Shown piece by piece: positions 21,401 to 33,621 of a DNA stretch of 64,000 nt (positions are counted from its first letter, which is position 1; each line of letters opens with the position of its first letter). The translations under genes were made by a program, and so were the position numbers. The stretch covers positions 62,001 to 126,000 of the forward strand of contig JAAPAO010000022.1 in assembly GCA_013115145.1 (NCBI GenBank), given 5' to 3'. The notes under the pieces were generated by a model that was given only the letters and a program-made list of their open reading frames with translations, was not told the origin of the DNA and did not search any database. The stretch comes from Perkinsus chesapeaki. Lineage: Eukaryota; Perkinsozoa; Perkinsida; Perkinsidae.

Positions 21401-24400
21401 AATAAAAAGCAACCTACCGTCACCATTGATATCGAAGAACTCGAACCCTTCAGCTTGGCGGTGTTTATGTCCCTTTCCCTTGTTATGCTCCTTTTTATCT
21501 CCTTCGCCTCCTTCATTCTTCAATAGAGAGCTCAGCCTGAGGGCCAGCTCGGGTAGGCTTGCTGTTTTCAGCCTATCGCGGTGCCTGAGCTTGTCAGTCC
21601 CGTCAAGGCCCGAAGCGGCTTCCCCTACTCGAACAACTGGAAACGAGTTTCGATAGGAATGCTCCTCACGTACGCCCATTTCTGTAAAGATCTCCGCGAG
21701 GCTCCGCTAAGACCACTGGTACCGTGCTCGAGGATCTCCATAAGCTGACAACGAGAATTTTACGCGCACACTTGACTGGTAAGAGTCACCTTCTCCGAGG
21801 GGCTGCCTTCCCAACCTAGTTCCTTTGGAGACAGGACGCCATTCTTATCAGCATCAAGACTATAGAACAATGGCCCCATAGAAGCAGCGCTGAATAGGGC
21901 TGCAGTCTCAGCGAGTATCCTGAGTACAGCGGGAGATGCGCTGTCGACAGCAAAGCAGGAAGGCTGACAGCTCACCGGGAGCTTCTGAGGTTCATCCACT
22001 CGGTGATCACTTCAAGGAGGATCGTGTCGTCTTCGGAAAGCTTGTCAAAGTTCTGATGAGCCCAGGTCCTTTGAAGCCTTTGAAACTGACGTACCGCGTC
22101 GGAGAAGATCCTACTGCCTGCCAAGATAGTCTGGTCAAGCTCCAAGAATGTGCCTCGGGCTAGATCAGTCGACACAGCACCGTGGCCTGACGGCTCATAG
22201 GGCATCAACTCCTCCATGATGAAGGAGAAGTCAGACGTGAGACGAACAAGTGCGTACTCGGCCGCGTCGAGTGCACCTACGAGGTTGGATAAAATAGGAC
22301 TTGATCCTGGTGTCCGTAGTATGTAGACATGCACGCCAGTTGTTCGAAAGGGGCAGAGTTACGGAAGTGCAACAATACAGAAACTGCTGTTCGGTAGGAT
22401 AGTTCCGAATCTTGAAACACTTGCAGCGTGTAGATTTTTAATCAGCATAAGAGCGCGAGGAATCATTCAGTACTGTGTAATTGGTAGGCCACCAATGACA
22501 GCTCTCACCATCATCATTCTCGTCAAGGAATGCCACCGTCTGATGTATATCCTGCTCAGCTAGCTTTGCCAGCTCCTCCATAATCTCGACAGTAATAAAT
22601 GCAGTATCCTTCTCAAAAGTCTCCTTTCGCTCATCCACCCTACACTTAGAGCCTCATCGACCACGAAAGCATGTACCGTACTTCCTAGCCAACCACCGGA
22701 CAACTGCCGGAGTTGCGTCCTCACTGCGACCAGCTAGTCTCTGCCACTCTGTACGAGACAGTTTGCCGGACCCGTCAGCATCCAGTATCGCCAGGAACTG
22801 CCATCCCATTTCTGTAATGCACATTCCAAGACCTTACCCATCTCTTATCATCCTCGGTAGCGTTGACATCCAGCTCCTCCAAAGTGAGCTCATTATCAGC
22901 ATCCTTATCAAACTGCATGAACCGATCATGCAAAACAAGCGCTTCCACGAATCGATATATCAGGGGCACATTTCTAAAGGAGTTCATCTTCGACCGGTGG
23001 AACGGGTAAAGCGGTTACGATGAGTCCTTTGTGGCCATATGAAGCATCTCGTACCGCTGCAGCTGGGCCCCTTCAGCCCTTTCGGCCGATAGATGCTTCA
23101 GTACCTGATCGTGAACTCGTCCACCACTTCGATAGGAATAATGGAGTATGAGTGGCGGCTGATAGAATAACACGTCATCCAAGCCTGATTAGTGCCGTGT
23201 AGCATTATCATAGCTTTCTTGCCGATCAAAAGCCTCACCCTTCTCGAGAATAGTCTTTGGTACGAGCCGCTGCTAGCTCGCATAGCCTGCAGCTCTGCGG
23301 TAGACAGACTGCCATCTCCATCCAGATCCGCAAGGTAGGCAGACACTGACATATAGGGCTAAAATAACACCACTAACAACTGGTCACGGCTGGTATCGGC
23401 TACCCCAGACGGTGTTGCAATTTCCAAAAGTGACGGCGAGGGTTCCTAAGGAATTACACGACTGCTGTGCTCCAGGCCGTCTCGGCTCCTACCGTCAATT
23501 GAAGCCAGGACATGTCGAATACCTTACGTTGGCTGACATCGATATTAGCATCAAAGCCTTTCTCTAATATCTCAGAGAACTTCTCCCTATACGAGGCACC
23601 ATCTGATTTGCCATGCATCAGCCGGCCAAGGCGGCCCTCTCGAAAGCTAACTCTTCCTGAGCAATACCCTCACTCCATAGCCGAGTGTCCCGCCTACCTT
23701 TCTTCTGGGAATCGGTGGCATTAGAGCTCTCTGGAGAGGGCTCGTTCTGATCCCCAGCTGCCTCAGCTGTGGAGTTGTTCCCCGCTGACTCGCCCTGGCT
23801 TCCATCTTCACTAAGACTGATAATGTCGGGCTGGCTGAGACAGGTTTCAATCTGAATTTCGTGGCGTGTGACTCTCACTCCATAACATCCATTCTTGTTT
23901 TGCGTGGTGCCGAATTAGCGTAGACCCAGTCCTGGAGATCCTTCCGAGATACTCCGACTGCTGCCTTCGGCGGCTCACTCCGAGTTAGCTCCTCGAATAG
24001 CTGACAAGCGCCAACAGCAACCGGAGCTCGACTGCACTTCCAGACTCACTTGCTTAGCGTCATCATCCCAACCAAGCTCGTCCATCGACAGCACACCATT
24101 CCTGTTGGTGTCTGCAGTATAAAAGAAGGTGTCCATATTGAGGGCCGAGAACACCGCTGCTGCTTGCCGCAGAGCCCTAGAGGTCATCTCATTGATAAGG
24201 TACAGGAAGATACTTTTTGTTCCGAAGCTCCATCCAGCGGCTTATAACATTTAAAGGTAGCAGCTGCCTCTCTGCGTCGGAGATGAGCTCGAATAACTGA
24301 AACTCAATGGCAGCAAAACCGCTGCAACCAGCGCCATGGTGCCCACCTTTGGCTTGAAGAATTTATCAGACGCTCCGATCCGTTTGCCGACCTTCTTGAA

Positions 24401-27400
24401 CTCAGCCTCGGTGAGATCTTCAGAGATTGCTGGGCTCACTGGTGCCCCTCTGTGAGGCAGCACAGCCTCCGACACGTGACGCATGTCACTAAGAAGCCGC
24501 AGACGGGGAAACTCTCGGAAGGATAGCTCCCCTGAAGAAGAGACAGCCATGCAATACGATAACTCGCGCTGAGAAGTTGAAAATGAAAAGATGCATGTAG
24601 AGACAAAGTGGGCTGGCAAGCGGAACTCATTCCAATGACTGCAAAACCTTAAGCTCCTGATATCTGATAACTATCCCACTCGGACTAGACAAGAGCACAT
24701 ATTTCGTAGAGCAGGTATGGTGAGCCCCGAGCATACCATCGCCATCGGTGTCGATGAAGGCTTTAACGGTCTTCACTTCATCTCCAGGAAGTCCATCCAA
24801 CTGCTTCAATACAGCGGATGAGACCTTTGCCGAGTCCAAGTCGAAATCGCCATCACGTTCTGGTAACCTGGTCAAGCCACTCCATGAAGTTGTTACGTCA
24901 GCCAAGCCCTTACTTGCCAGCAAGCCAGACAGCGGCATCGGGAGCCGCGTCGTAGGAGTAGCCGGCCAAGGACATCCACTCGGACGTAGAGATAGTCGTG
25001 CTGTTGTCAACATCGAGCAGTTCAATCACCTACGTGGCCTTGAACGGCCATTAGTGTTCGGAGGAGCTCACCCAGTCAACATCCTCGGAGGAGAGGTCCA
25101 GGCCATTAAGCTCCTCATGGCTGAGGTCTTCGCTCTCGTCGTGATCCAAGTCGACGAATTTGGCGTGCAGCTGCAGCGCTTCGATGACACCATGGATGGC
25201 TTCGACTGCCCTGACGAGCACCAGCGTTCAGAGATGCCCCGAGAGCTAAAGCCCACCGATGGTCTTTGGTACAGCGGTGAAGCTCCTCGAAGGCGTCCAA
25301 GTCAATCACGCCGCCTTTTCCAGCCCCAAGGTCCTTAAAGACCTGCGAGACGAGTCCGATGAAGGAGGGGCGTGGAAGGCACACTTCAGAGGAGAACACT
25401 CTAGGAGTCGCTCCCATGGCGTCCCTTAGGTCATCGAACTCTGGCGCTGACAGGCGGTGATCGCTATTATAGTCTGCTCGGTAGCCTGACAGTGTCCTAT
25501 AGACCTGATTCCCAAATAACCGGAGTCCCAAGGCTGCAAGCGGTGACCTTAGGCTGTTGGCACTCTTCTGAGCGCATTTGGAGCAGCGCCGATGGGCTTG
25601 AGAACTAACAAAGGAGATGGTACGCTTGGCGTGGCCCTGAGCAATAGACCTCCTGCTTGGTTTCCATCACCACTCGGAAGCCTTTATGCATCATAGCGTC
25701 CAAGACCTCCATGGATTCACTCTGGCCCAACAGACGCAACAGGCCCACTTCGTCCACATTCAGAGTCCCTACCAGGATGTGTCCGACGCCTCCCTTGCCA
25801 AGCTCACCATCATCATTGGTGTCGAAGACCTCTAGGATGGCATTGCGCTCCTCTAAAGATGCTTCTTCAATTGCCTTACTGGCCGCCAGACGGAGGTCCG
25901 ATGCGCCAGCTTCCTCAACGACGCTAAAAGCACACGGTGGGCCATCCGACGGTTCGAGGTAAGGCCTACTCAAGGGCAAAAATCTTAACGGTGCCCGGGG
26001 CAGAGAAGGCGAAAGTGAGCTGTTGGAGACTGAAGCGGTCGATGTAGCTGATGCCATCGGTACCATTGATACCAATGGCACTGAACACCTGAATGCTTAA
26101 TGGGACGGGGCAATCACGGCTTGTCCATCCGTGCTACGGCACTATAGGGAATCAAAAGTCAATTTGCAGTTGAGAGCATACGGGACTAGCTGACCTCGGT
26201 GGGGCGGAGCCGGGGGAAGTCCGTGTGGAAGTCGGCGAACTCGTCCATGGTTATCCTGCCCGTCAGGTCAAAGTCCTGACTTGAAAAGAATGCCTCGCAG
26301 TTAATAGCACTGAACACTCTCAACAGCTGATTCACGCGCCTGAAAATACCGTAATGCTCGTCATCTTCGAACACTCTACCTTTCGGCCACGGCCCTCAAC
26401 CACACTCTAATAATTTCGGGAGGTATAACAGTATCGATCGAGGCCTGGCCGATAGGAGCCAATGCCGTGAAGGACTGGTAGGGGGGCTAGTTCCTTAGAA
26501 ACAGCGGGGGAATGTACCTTCTCGGTGAACGCCGCGTGGTTCGCCCTCGTCTTCGAGGAGTAGGCCAGGAACCGTCGTCGGTCCCATGGTGTGCTGAGCG
26601 ACAACCCATCAGTGTTGTAAAGGGCGCGAGGCATAAATTCATAAACGATCTCCGGGGTGGCGAGGAACCGCAGCAGGATGAGCTCATGGTCGTCCAGGGA
26701 GCCTTAATGCAAAGCCATGTCCGGCAGGGCTGTAATTCAGATACTGACCATCTCCGTTGAAGTCTAAGAGCTGGGAGACCTCCGCTTGCTGGAAGGCAGT
26801 AAGGTCCTCCAGCTCCTTCAAGACAACACCTGCGCTCCATTCGAGAGTCTCCGCTATTCTGAGGAACATCTGGCACACTAGCGCGCCTCAAGCGGCCACC
26901 TTCTGGCGAGCAGCACTGCGCTTGGTGGGGCGGCCTCGGTGTGCAGACCTGCTAGGACTTGGACCTCCGACAGCTCTAGAGACTTCGAAGAGTCCCGATC
27001 CAATGTCTTGAACACCTACAAAGGCGTCGGAGTTTACAAACTCCGAGAGAGCCGCTCACCCAGACTCTGTCCGAGTCCAGACCGATCTCATCCCAGCTGA
27101 TCTTCCCATCGCCGTTCTTGTCCATGGCATGGAAGTTGGCCTCGAGAACAAAGCTGTCGAAGATGAGATAGATCCTCCGAAGGTTCCTAGATGACCATAC
27201 GGAGTAGTAGATGAGATCATGACTCCACCTCATGTCCTTGGATGCGTAGTGAAGTTGATCAGCTACAGAAACGTCCAGCATGCCGGAGTCGTCTTCGGCA
27301 GTGAAAAGATCGAAAACCTGCCCAGGCCGGCGAGCAACACGTGACCCTAGCGGCCTCTACTTCCTCCGAGAATGCTCTCTCTGGGGCCCTTAGAGTAGTG

Positions 27401-30400
27401 CCATAATCTCTAAAGGCATCGTAGGGAATCATCGTTCCCAGCGCCAAGCTACCAATGGAATAAGGGGATGGAATCCGGGCCTCCGGAACGACCTACGAAT
27501 CAAAGACAATTCTAGGTTTGTCCTTCGTCCCACCTCCTCTGAGCCGAGTTGGATGAAGGCCTCAGGCACGCCATCCTCGTCCTCGTGCTCCTCGATAACG
27601 CCTTCCGGCAACACTTGCTCATCATCGGCAGTATCTTCACGTTGACCGTGCTTCCCGTCGGCAGCATCCTCAGGTTGACCGTGCTCCTCGTGAGAAGCAT
27701 CCTCAGGTTGACCGTGCTTCCCGTCGGAAGCATCCTCAGGTTGACCGTGCTCCTCGTGAGAAGCATCCTCAGGATGACCGTGCTCCTCGTCCTCTATAAC
27801 ACCGTCAGCTTCGGGCTCTACGGTCTTTACTAAAGGCTCTTCCAACAGGCCCGTATCGTTGTCGAGAGACATCGGCCGCCAGCTAAGCCTGGGCCTTCGA
27901 CCGTATCCGAGGAGGACCTCAGTGGCGATGAGATCGGCCATTTCAGTGCCCCCTCCAATCGCCCGAAGGATGCTGTAGTCTGCATCTGTCGGCCGACCTG
28001 ATGCACACATCACGAACTTCCACACCGTGATCTTCAAACCATTCCCAAGAGTATCCAAGGCTCTGTCGATGACTCTCATGTAGGTGGGTGGCAACTCGGT
28101 AAGCCTCTTTTGCGCCGCGGCAATGAAGGGTCCTCCGGGTATTGGGAAAGGCCCATCTTCGAACGCTTCAGTAAGCCTGATCAGTACGGGGAATCCACTG
28201 CTCAGCTGGTACTATCCAGCCCACCACAGTGCAAAGCGCTTCACCACTATAGGCGCTCTGTTGATGATAACCATTCTCTGCCACTCGTACCGAGACAGAT
28301 AACCATCGCGGTTGGTGTCAAGGTAGTGGAAGAGCTGACCAGAGAAGGCTTCAAGTGGACGCCGGGAGGATTCGAGACCCACCGCGCGCCCGGACAAGGT
28401 GCTCCAACCAATCTCATCAATAGAGAGTTCGAAGCTTCTAAAGTTGTCCAGTTGCGAGAATCTGCTCTCGAGAGCGAGCGAGTCAGAAACGAGCCGAGGG
28501 AAGTCATCCCGCTCGTCCATGGAGTCGAGCAACCTGACGCAGCCGACGGTCGAAAGTGGCAGTAGCCGAAATGGCGCACTCCCCCTTGGCAACCGTTTGG
28601 AAAATGTCATCGATCTCGTGGACCTTTATGTGCTCTGGATCAGCCTCGGTGGCGAAGAAGGAAAACGACTGGGGCAAATAGTAACAGACGGGCCGCTGTG
28701 TGAGGTGGTGATACTTTGTCTGTGAAGACGAAGGCCGGGGCTCTGATGGTATTCCCAAACTTGGTCCATTCGGTGAGGTTGACAAGCCCATCGTTGTTCT
28801 CATCCATCAAAGTATATATATCCCCCGGAGCATCCCGGAACAACTGAATAATAACTTCGGCGTGTGTAGTGGACAAGATGGACACCTTGATCAGGGCCAG
28901 CTTGGCCGGTGCTCTCATTATCATCAACCAGGCATCTAGAGCCGAGCTCAAACCCTCACGGATGGGCTCGGAGGTGTCCAAAACTACATAAGATTATTGA
29001 TGAGAAATCGGAGACCTCTTACGGCCACGAAGATGCTCCACTCCATCCTGGAGACGATGAAAGGCAGTGAAGTCGATGTCATCACCGAGTAGACCCTCTC
29101 GTACAAAGGCGCCAAAAACCACCCTGTCGTGCATGGGTGCTTCAACCTCGTAAACCTGGAACGACGAAGGATTGAACTGGTCAACACTGAAGGGGAGGGA
29201 TACCTCCTCCATAAAAGAGCGTATCTCCTCTACTTTATGAATCGTTGAGTTATCAACCCACTGCATGAGCCCACCCAGGCACTCTCCAGGGGGTATCTGA
29301 CACCTCTAGCTGTACCACTGTGGCCTGTGCCTGCTTACGAAGCCTCTCATGCCTATAATGAACTCAGCATCTGAAGGCGTCGGCTCTCGCCCCTTGAATT
29401 CGTTTGCCTCGTAACTGTCCTCATCCCGGTGGCCGCCCCTCCCTCAACGGCTTACATCTCATGTAGCGTCTGTTGTCTTAAGGCATGCGAGTAGCTCCCC
29501 AGCGACAGTCCATCGCTGCCGCCGGCGTCAAGGGAAGTTTCGTGGCTGAACAACACCATGACCAACCTTCCGTACAGCGTCTTCTTGCCTGAGCCGGAAG
29601 GTAGCAGCAACCTTGAGAGATGCTGCCCCTCCACGCCGTGTATGCGACAGGGCCGGGGACATTGGTATGACAACTCTATCTGGTGGATGTGGCGCTGGTG
29701 GACTGTAGACCAGTCGTGGAGCGAAGGGGTGTATGTTGAACAATGGGTCATAGTACGGCCTGAGGTGCGGTATCTGTGAGATGGCACGATCGGCTCACCC
29801 TGTCGGAGCCGTAGTGTTGGTACAGTTCAAGCAGTTAGTTATAACATCACTGCCATCCCTCAGTCTGTAGATGTGTCTCCTCGATGGCAGCACCCTCGGC
29901 CCTGGTTCAGCCTGGGGTGCCCCATGTGGAGGATCAAGCCTGTCAGCCGCTGCGGCTTCACTTCCAAGAGTGTTGCCAAGTTTCTCAGGCGCCAGTGTCG
30001 TTGTTGTTGTTACTTCTTCCTCTATCTCAGCGTCTGGTAGATTGTCGTTGACCTCCTCCTCAGGCTCCCCCTCCGGCAGAGTTTCATTGACATCTTCCAC
30101 CACACCATCCTCCGCTTCTCCCTTGGGAACTCCGTCATCATCCTCGGCAACTCCGTCCTCACTCGCATCCTGGACCTCACCGGCCTCATTCTCAGCCTCG
30201 GCGGCCCCGTCCTCTTCCTCAGCCACACCATCCTCAAGACCAGGGCCAAAGTCCGGCTCAGGAGGCTCTACCTCGACGACTGGGTCAAACTCATCCTCAA
30301 CTGGGAACCCATCTGACTCTATCTCAGCATCAGTAATAGGATTGAGGTCCGGTCCGAATGGTCCGACTGGCCCCTGCGATGGTGGGACGGTTTTCCTCTC

Positions 30401-31340
30401 TGTAGATGTGGGTCTGGGGGTGGTAGGAGTGGCAGTAGTCATGGGAGTTGCGGTAGTCTTAGGCTTCGTCGTCTCCTCTACTATGGTCTCTTCGTAGTCA
30501 TCAATCTTTGGCGGCTTCGGAATCGGTTTGCTAATTCCCTTAGACGCCGCCCTCTTGGTCGGCTCAGGTGTGGTGGCCTGCGGAGTGACCATCGACGAGT
30601 CCGGTAGGATATCAGGAACTATGTCATCGCTGACCACAGGATTCAGATGAGATGGCAGCCGAGCCAGGTCGCCCAAGGTGTCATCATCATCATCAAAGTT
30701 GTAGGCCAGCTCATCGTCCTTGGCCGCCGCCGGTCCGAACATCTCGTCTGGCCCTTGTTCCTCGGGAGCTCCTTCGTCCGTCTGCCCGGCGTCAAGTCCG
30801 GGCCCAAAGTCCCCCGGAGGCCCTGGATCTTCTAGGACACCGTCCTCCATCTGATCATGGTAGTCTGCGGCATCTATTTCTTCATCTGTCGGTGACTCTG
30901 CGACGCCCTCCTCGGTTTGGCCAGGATCCAAGTGGTCACCCGAACTCGCTACATCCTCAGTAGGATCGAAGTCGTATGTTCGTGAAGGGCCAATAAGTCC
31001 TTTATTGATCTGCTCCAAATCCCCTTTGTGATCATCGATATCCTCTGGTCCTTCCTGTACACCATCCTCAGACTGGCCTGGGTCGTCGAAGGTCCCCTCT
31101 TCTGGCCCTTCCGCGGTATCATCCTCAGGCCCTTCTGGTACGCCCTCCTCAGACTGGCCAGGGTCATCAAAGTCCTTCTCCTCCGGTCCTTCGTCATCCT
31201 CAGGCCCTTCTGGTACGCCCTCCTCAGACTGGCCAGGGTCATCAACGTCTCCGTGCTGAGGCCCTATGTTACCACCCATCGCAGCAACTTGTTCATCGTA
31301 TGGTAGTTCCGCCTCACCAATATGGTTGACCTGCTCATGC

Positions 31341-31374
<34 letters not shown>

Positions 31375-33292
31375 CAATAACACCATCCCTGCTCCCGTCA
31401 TCGATATCATCCTCCACAGCCTCCTCAGGCACACCCTCTCGCCCCTCGATCTCATCCGTTATAGACTCCTCTGGTCTCTCCCCCTCCTCCTCTTCATCGA
31501 CCCTCTCGACCTTCTCGTCTTTGTACTCGCCAAACCTAGTCCTCGGAGGCCGCCGCCCTAGTAGCTTCTGTAGTGGATGAAGAAGCTGTGGTGAGGTGCC
31601 AGACTTCTTCCGCACCGTGGTGATCGCCGTAGTGGTCCCTCCCATGCCATCATAATAGGAGCTGATCATCCTTAACAACAACTCGCTCTGGGCCTCCTCC
31701 CTGCCCCACTCCTCCGCTATGGAGGCTGGTGCCATGAAAGGTAAGTTGCTATGGTCAAGGTGCGAACAGTAGGAGTACAGCGCCTAAGCCCAGACGCCCG
31801 TCTGACCACCGACGCCCGACGGTCTCTTACCCGCTTCGCTCTGTGGGCCAGGCCGCTCATTATCCTTATGTCGTGCACGCGTATCAAAGATTCTACCCCA
31901 GATTGCGACAGTCTCACCTGCAACCGCCGAAGATCGTCCAGAACATCCAGATGGGCCCTTGCCCCGCCCCAAGCCGCATCGGCGTAGGCCGTGAACCTGA
32001 TGCCTAGGTCACAATGTTACCCACGAGGAGGGGACAGCTTACCCTATATGGGGGCCAGGGACCTCATGAGCCAGAAGTATGCCTTCATTGTGGGAGCTTA
32101 CTAACACATCATCACCAGTGATGCCTGAGCTCGCCACAAATGGGGACAAGGCACATGAAAGCCAGCCTTTTACCGTGCTTGAGCACTCTGTTGGAGATGT
32201 CACTAACTGGTCCTTCGAGGATTTGAGTAACCTGATTGAACGGTAGCTCTGACATCTTCCTACATAAGGTCGTACCAAATCGCGAAACCCTGGGGCTTTG
32301 TCCCAGTTAGTAATCTCAATGTCACCCTCGACCTCCAGTGGCGACGAGTCCAACGACGACCCTCGGTACACCTCAACCTCGAAGGGATTCCCCACAAAGG
32401 CACCACCCATCAGTTTCGACAAAGCATTCTGGCAGCACCAGGTCCGATAGAGACAAGACATTGCAGAGGCCCACATGTATTGCCCAGCTGGCTGCATTAG
32501 CCGCTGCAGCATGGTCGATATTATTGGACTGCCCATGGCTCATCGAGTCTGCCTGAGACCATTACTCACCATGAGATGGCGCCGGTGGGACTTTACAGAA
32601 AAAACAAACTTATTATTGTCCTTCTCGGACTCGTAAACGACAGCATAATCCCTGTCGAAGCCAGCAGCGTCGACAAGAGCACGCAATCTGGATCAAAGGC
32701 ATGGTGGCGATAGGTCGATGCATGGCAGCTTCTACATGGTGGACTTAACTATCTTTGACGACGGCCAGCTGTATCCTGCGACTTCGTGGACCTTGACCTC
32801 ACCAATGATGGCGGCCTGTTGGGCGATATGATCTCAAAGGCTGTGATTTACCCACCGAGGATGTCCGCCGTTTAACTGGCATCGCTCTGAGGGCCGGATT
32901 AGGGGCCAGAGCAAAGGAGTTAACGAGCTGGATGAAGCTGGCTGGCTGCAGGTCCTCTAGAAGGACGTTGCACTATAAGATGGGGATAGGCCACAATACA
33001 GGCATTGACAGGACCCACCCCACACTGTGGATAGGCGGCCATATCGTAGCGGTAGTCACCACAGACACTCGAAGCTGCCTGGACTATCTGATGAAAGGAT
33101 GGGATTGGCTGGTAAGGCAGGTGCCCAGCTAACCTCAATGAGATGGGGAAGGTCAGTGCCACCAGCCTCGAAGTAACGGCTAAATGGTAGGCAGACAGAC
33201 TCCTCCATATCAGATATACATCGGCCATGGTCCCCCAAGGCCGCCACCGCCGGGACCATCCATGACAGCATGACCCTGGAGTGGAGGACCAT
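18418..33292 (-). CDS. Giant secreted multi-EF-hand protein, paralog B
   Basis: A gene of nearly 15 kb with many short introns. The start ATG (33292; alternative 33271) gives a signal peptide MLSWMVPAVAALG followed by a cysteine motif GRC-x8-VCLPF. The first 46-nt introns are 33088-33133 and 32973-33018. After a non-EF N-terminal region (32.0-33.3 kb) comes a long acidic tract (29.8-31.7 kb), then a repeated module. At least 20 EF-hand-like loops were seen, for example DENNDGLVNLTE (28.8 kb), DTNRDGYLSRYE (28.3), DKNGDGKISWDE (27.1), DTNRNGVLSMDE (24.1), DADKNGVLSPKE (21.8), DNNKDGRIDRSD (20.7), DKNSDGVIDTVE (20.1) and DTDNDGVLTPTE (19.8). The C-terminus is WRLAIWRHLTSEF with TGA at 18418. 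It should bind calcium in the secretory system or outside. Individual exon borders are not all fixed. Confidence 0.7.
27512..27800 (-). repeat. In-frame 36-bp repeat coding an acidic His-rich tract
   Basis: Within gene B about six copies of a 12-residue unit occur, such as HGQPEDASHEE and HGQPEDASDGK. The DNA units are nearly identical and alternate between two variants, which suggests recent tandem expansion. The paralog A counterpart (about 41.8 kb) has a different, non-repetitive basic sequence, so the tract is not conserved. Confidence 0.85.
30930..31375 (-). repeat. Acidic tandem repeats and poly-Asp tract in gene B
   Basis: The translated minus strand repeats a unit like DDPGQSEEGVPEGPED three to four times and includes a run of eleven Asp residues encoded by an ATC trinucleotide repeat at 31341-31372. 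The DNA repeats are close copies. The matching part of paralog A (44.75-45.3 kb) is also acidic but with another sequence, so only the charge is conserved. Confidence 0.85.
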
Positions 33293-33621
33293 GTCGAATA
33301 GGATGCTACGGAATAGGTCCGCCCACCGTGGCTGCAAAGTATTTCGCAGTGAGACCAAGTGCCTACCAACAGCATTCCGTGAGGAAATACGTAGAGTGGT
33401 GAAACACTTCATTTGCTCGTCATTTCCCGAGATTGACTGTTAACTTGAACACTGGAAGTGAACCGTCTATTGTAGGTTAATAATCATACAACAGCAGCAG
33501 TAGCATTGGACAACATGCGCTGGCCCATTCGGGCAGCAACCCTCACATCGGTGATAGCTGGAAAGAAGCGGCATTGGTGATACTAATTAATATCCATCAA
33601 TGTCCGAAGGAACGCGTCATC

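Noticed and set aside
29871-30497. Plus-strand 208-codon frame rich in Ser, Thr and Val
   Set aside because: It is the antisense shadow of the acidic repeat exon of gene B.
29795-31735. The 646-codon acidic frame as a gene of its own
   Set aside because: Its flanking blocks align with gene A blocks that are joined by introns, so it is an exon of gene B.
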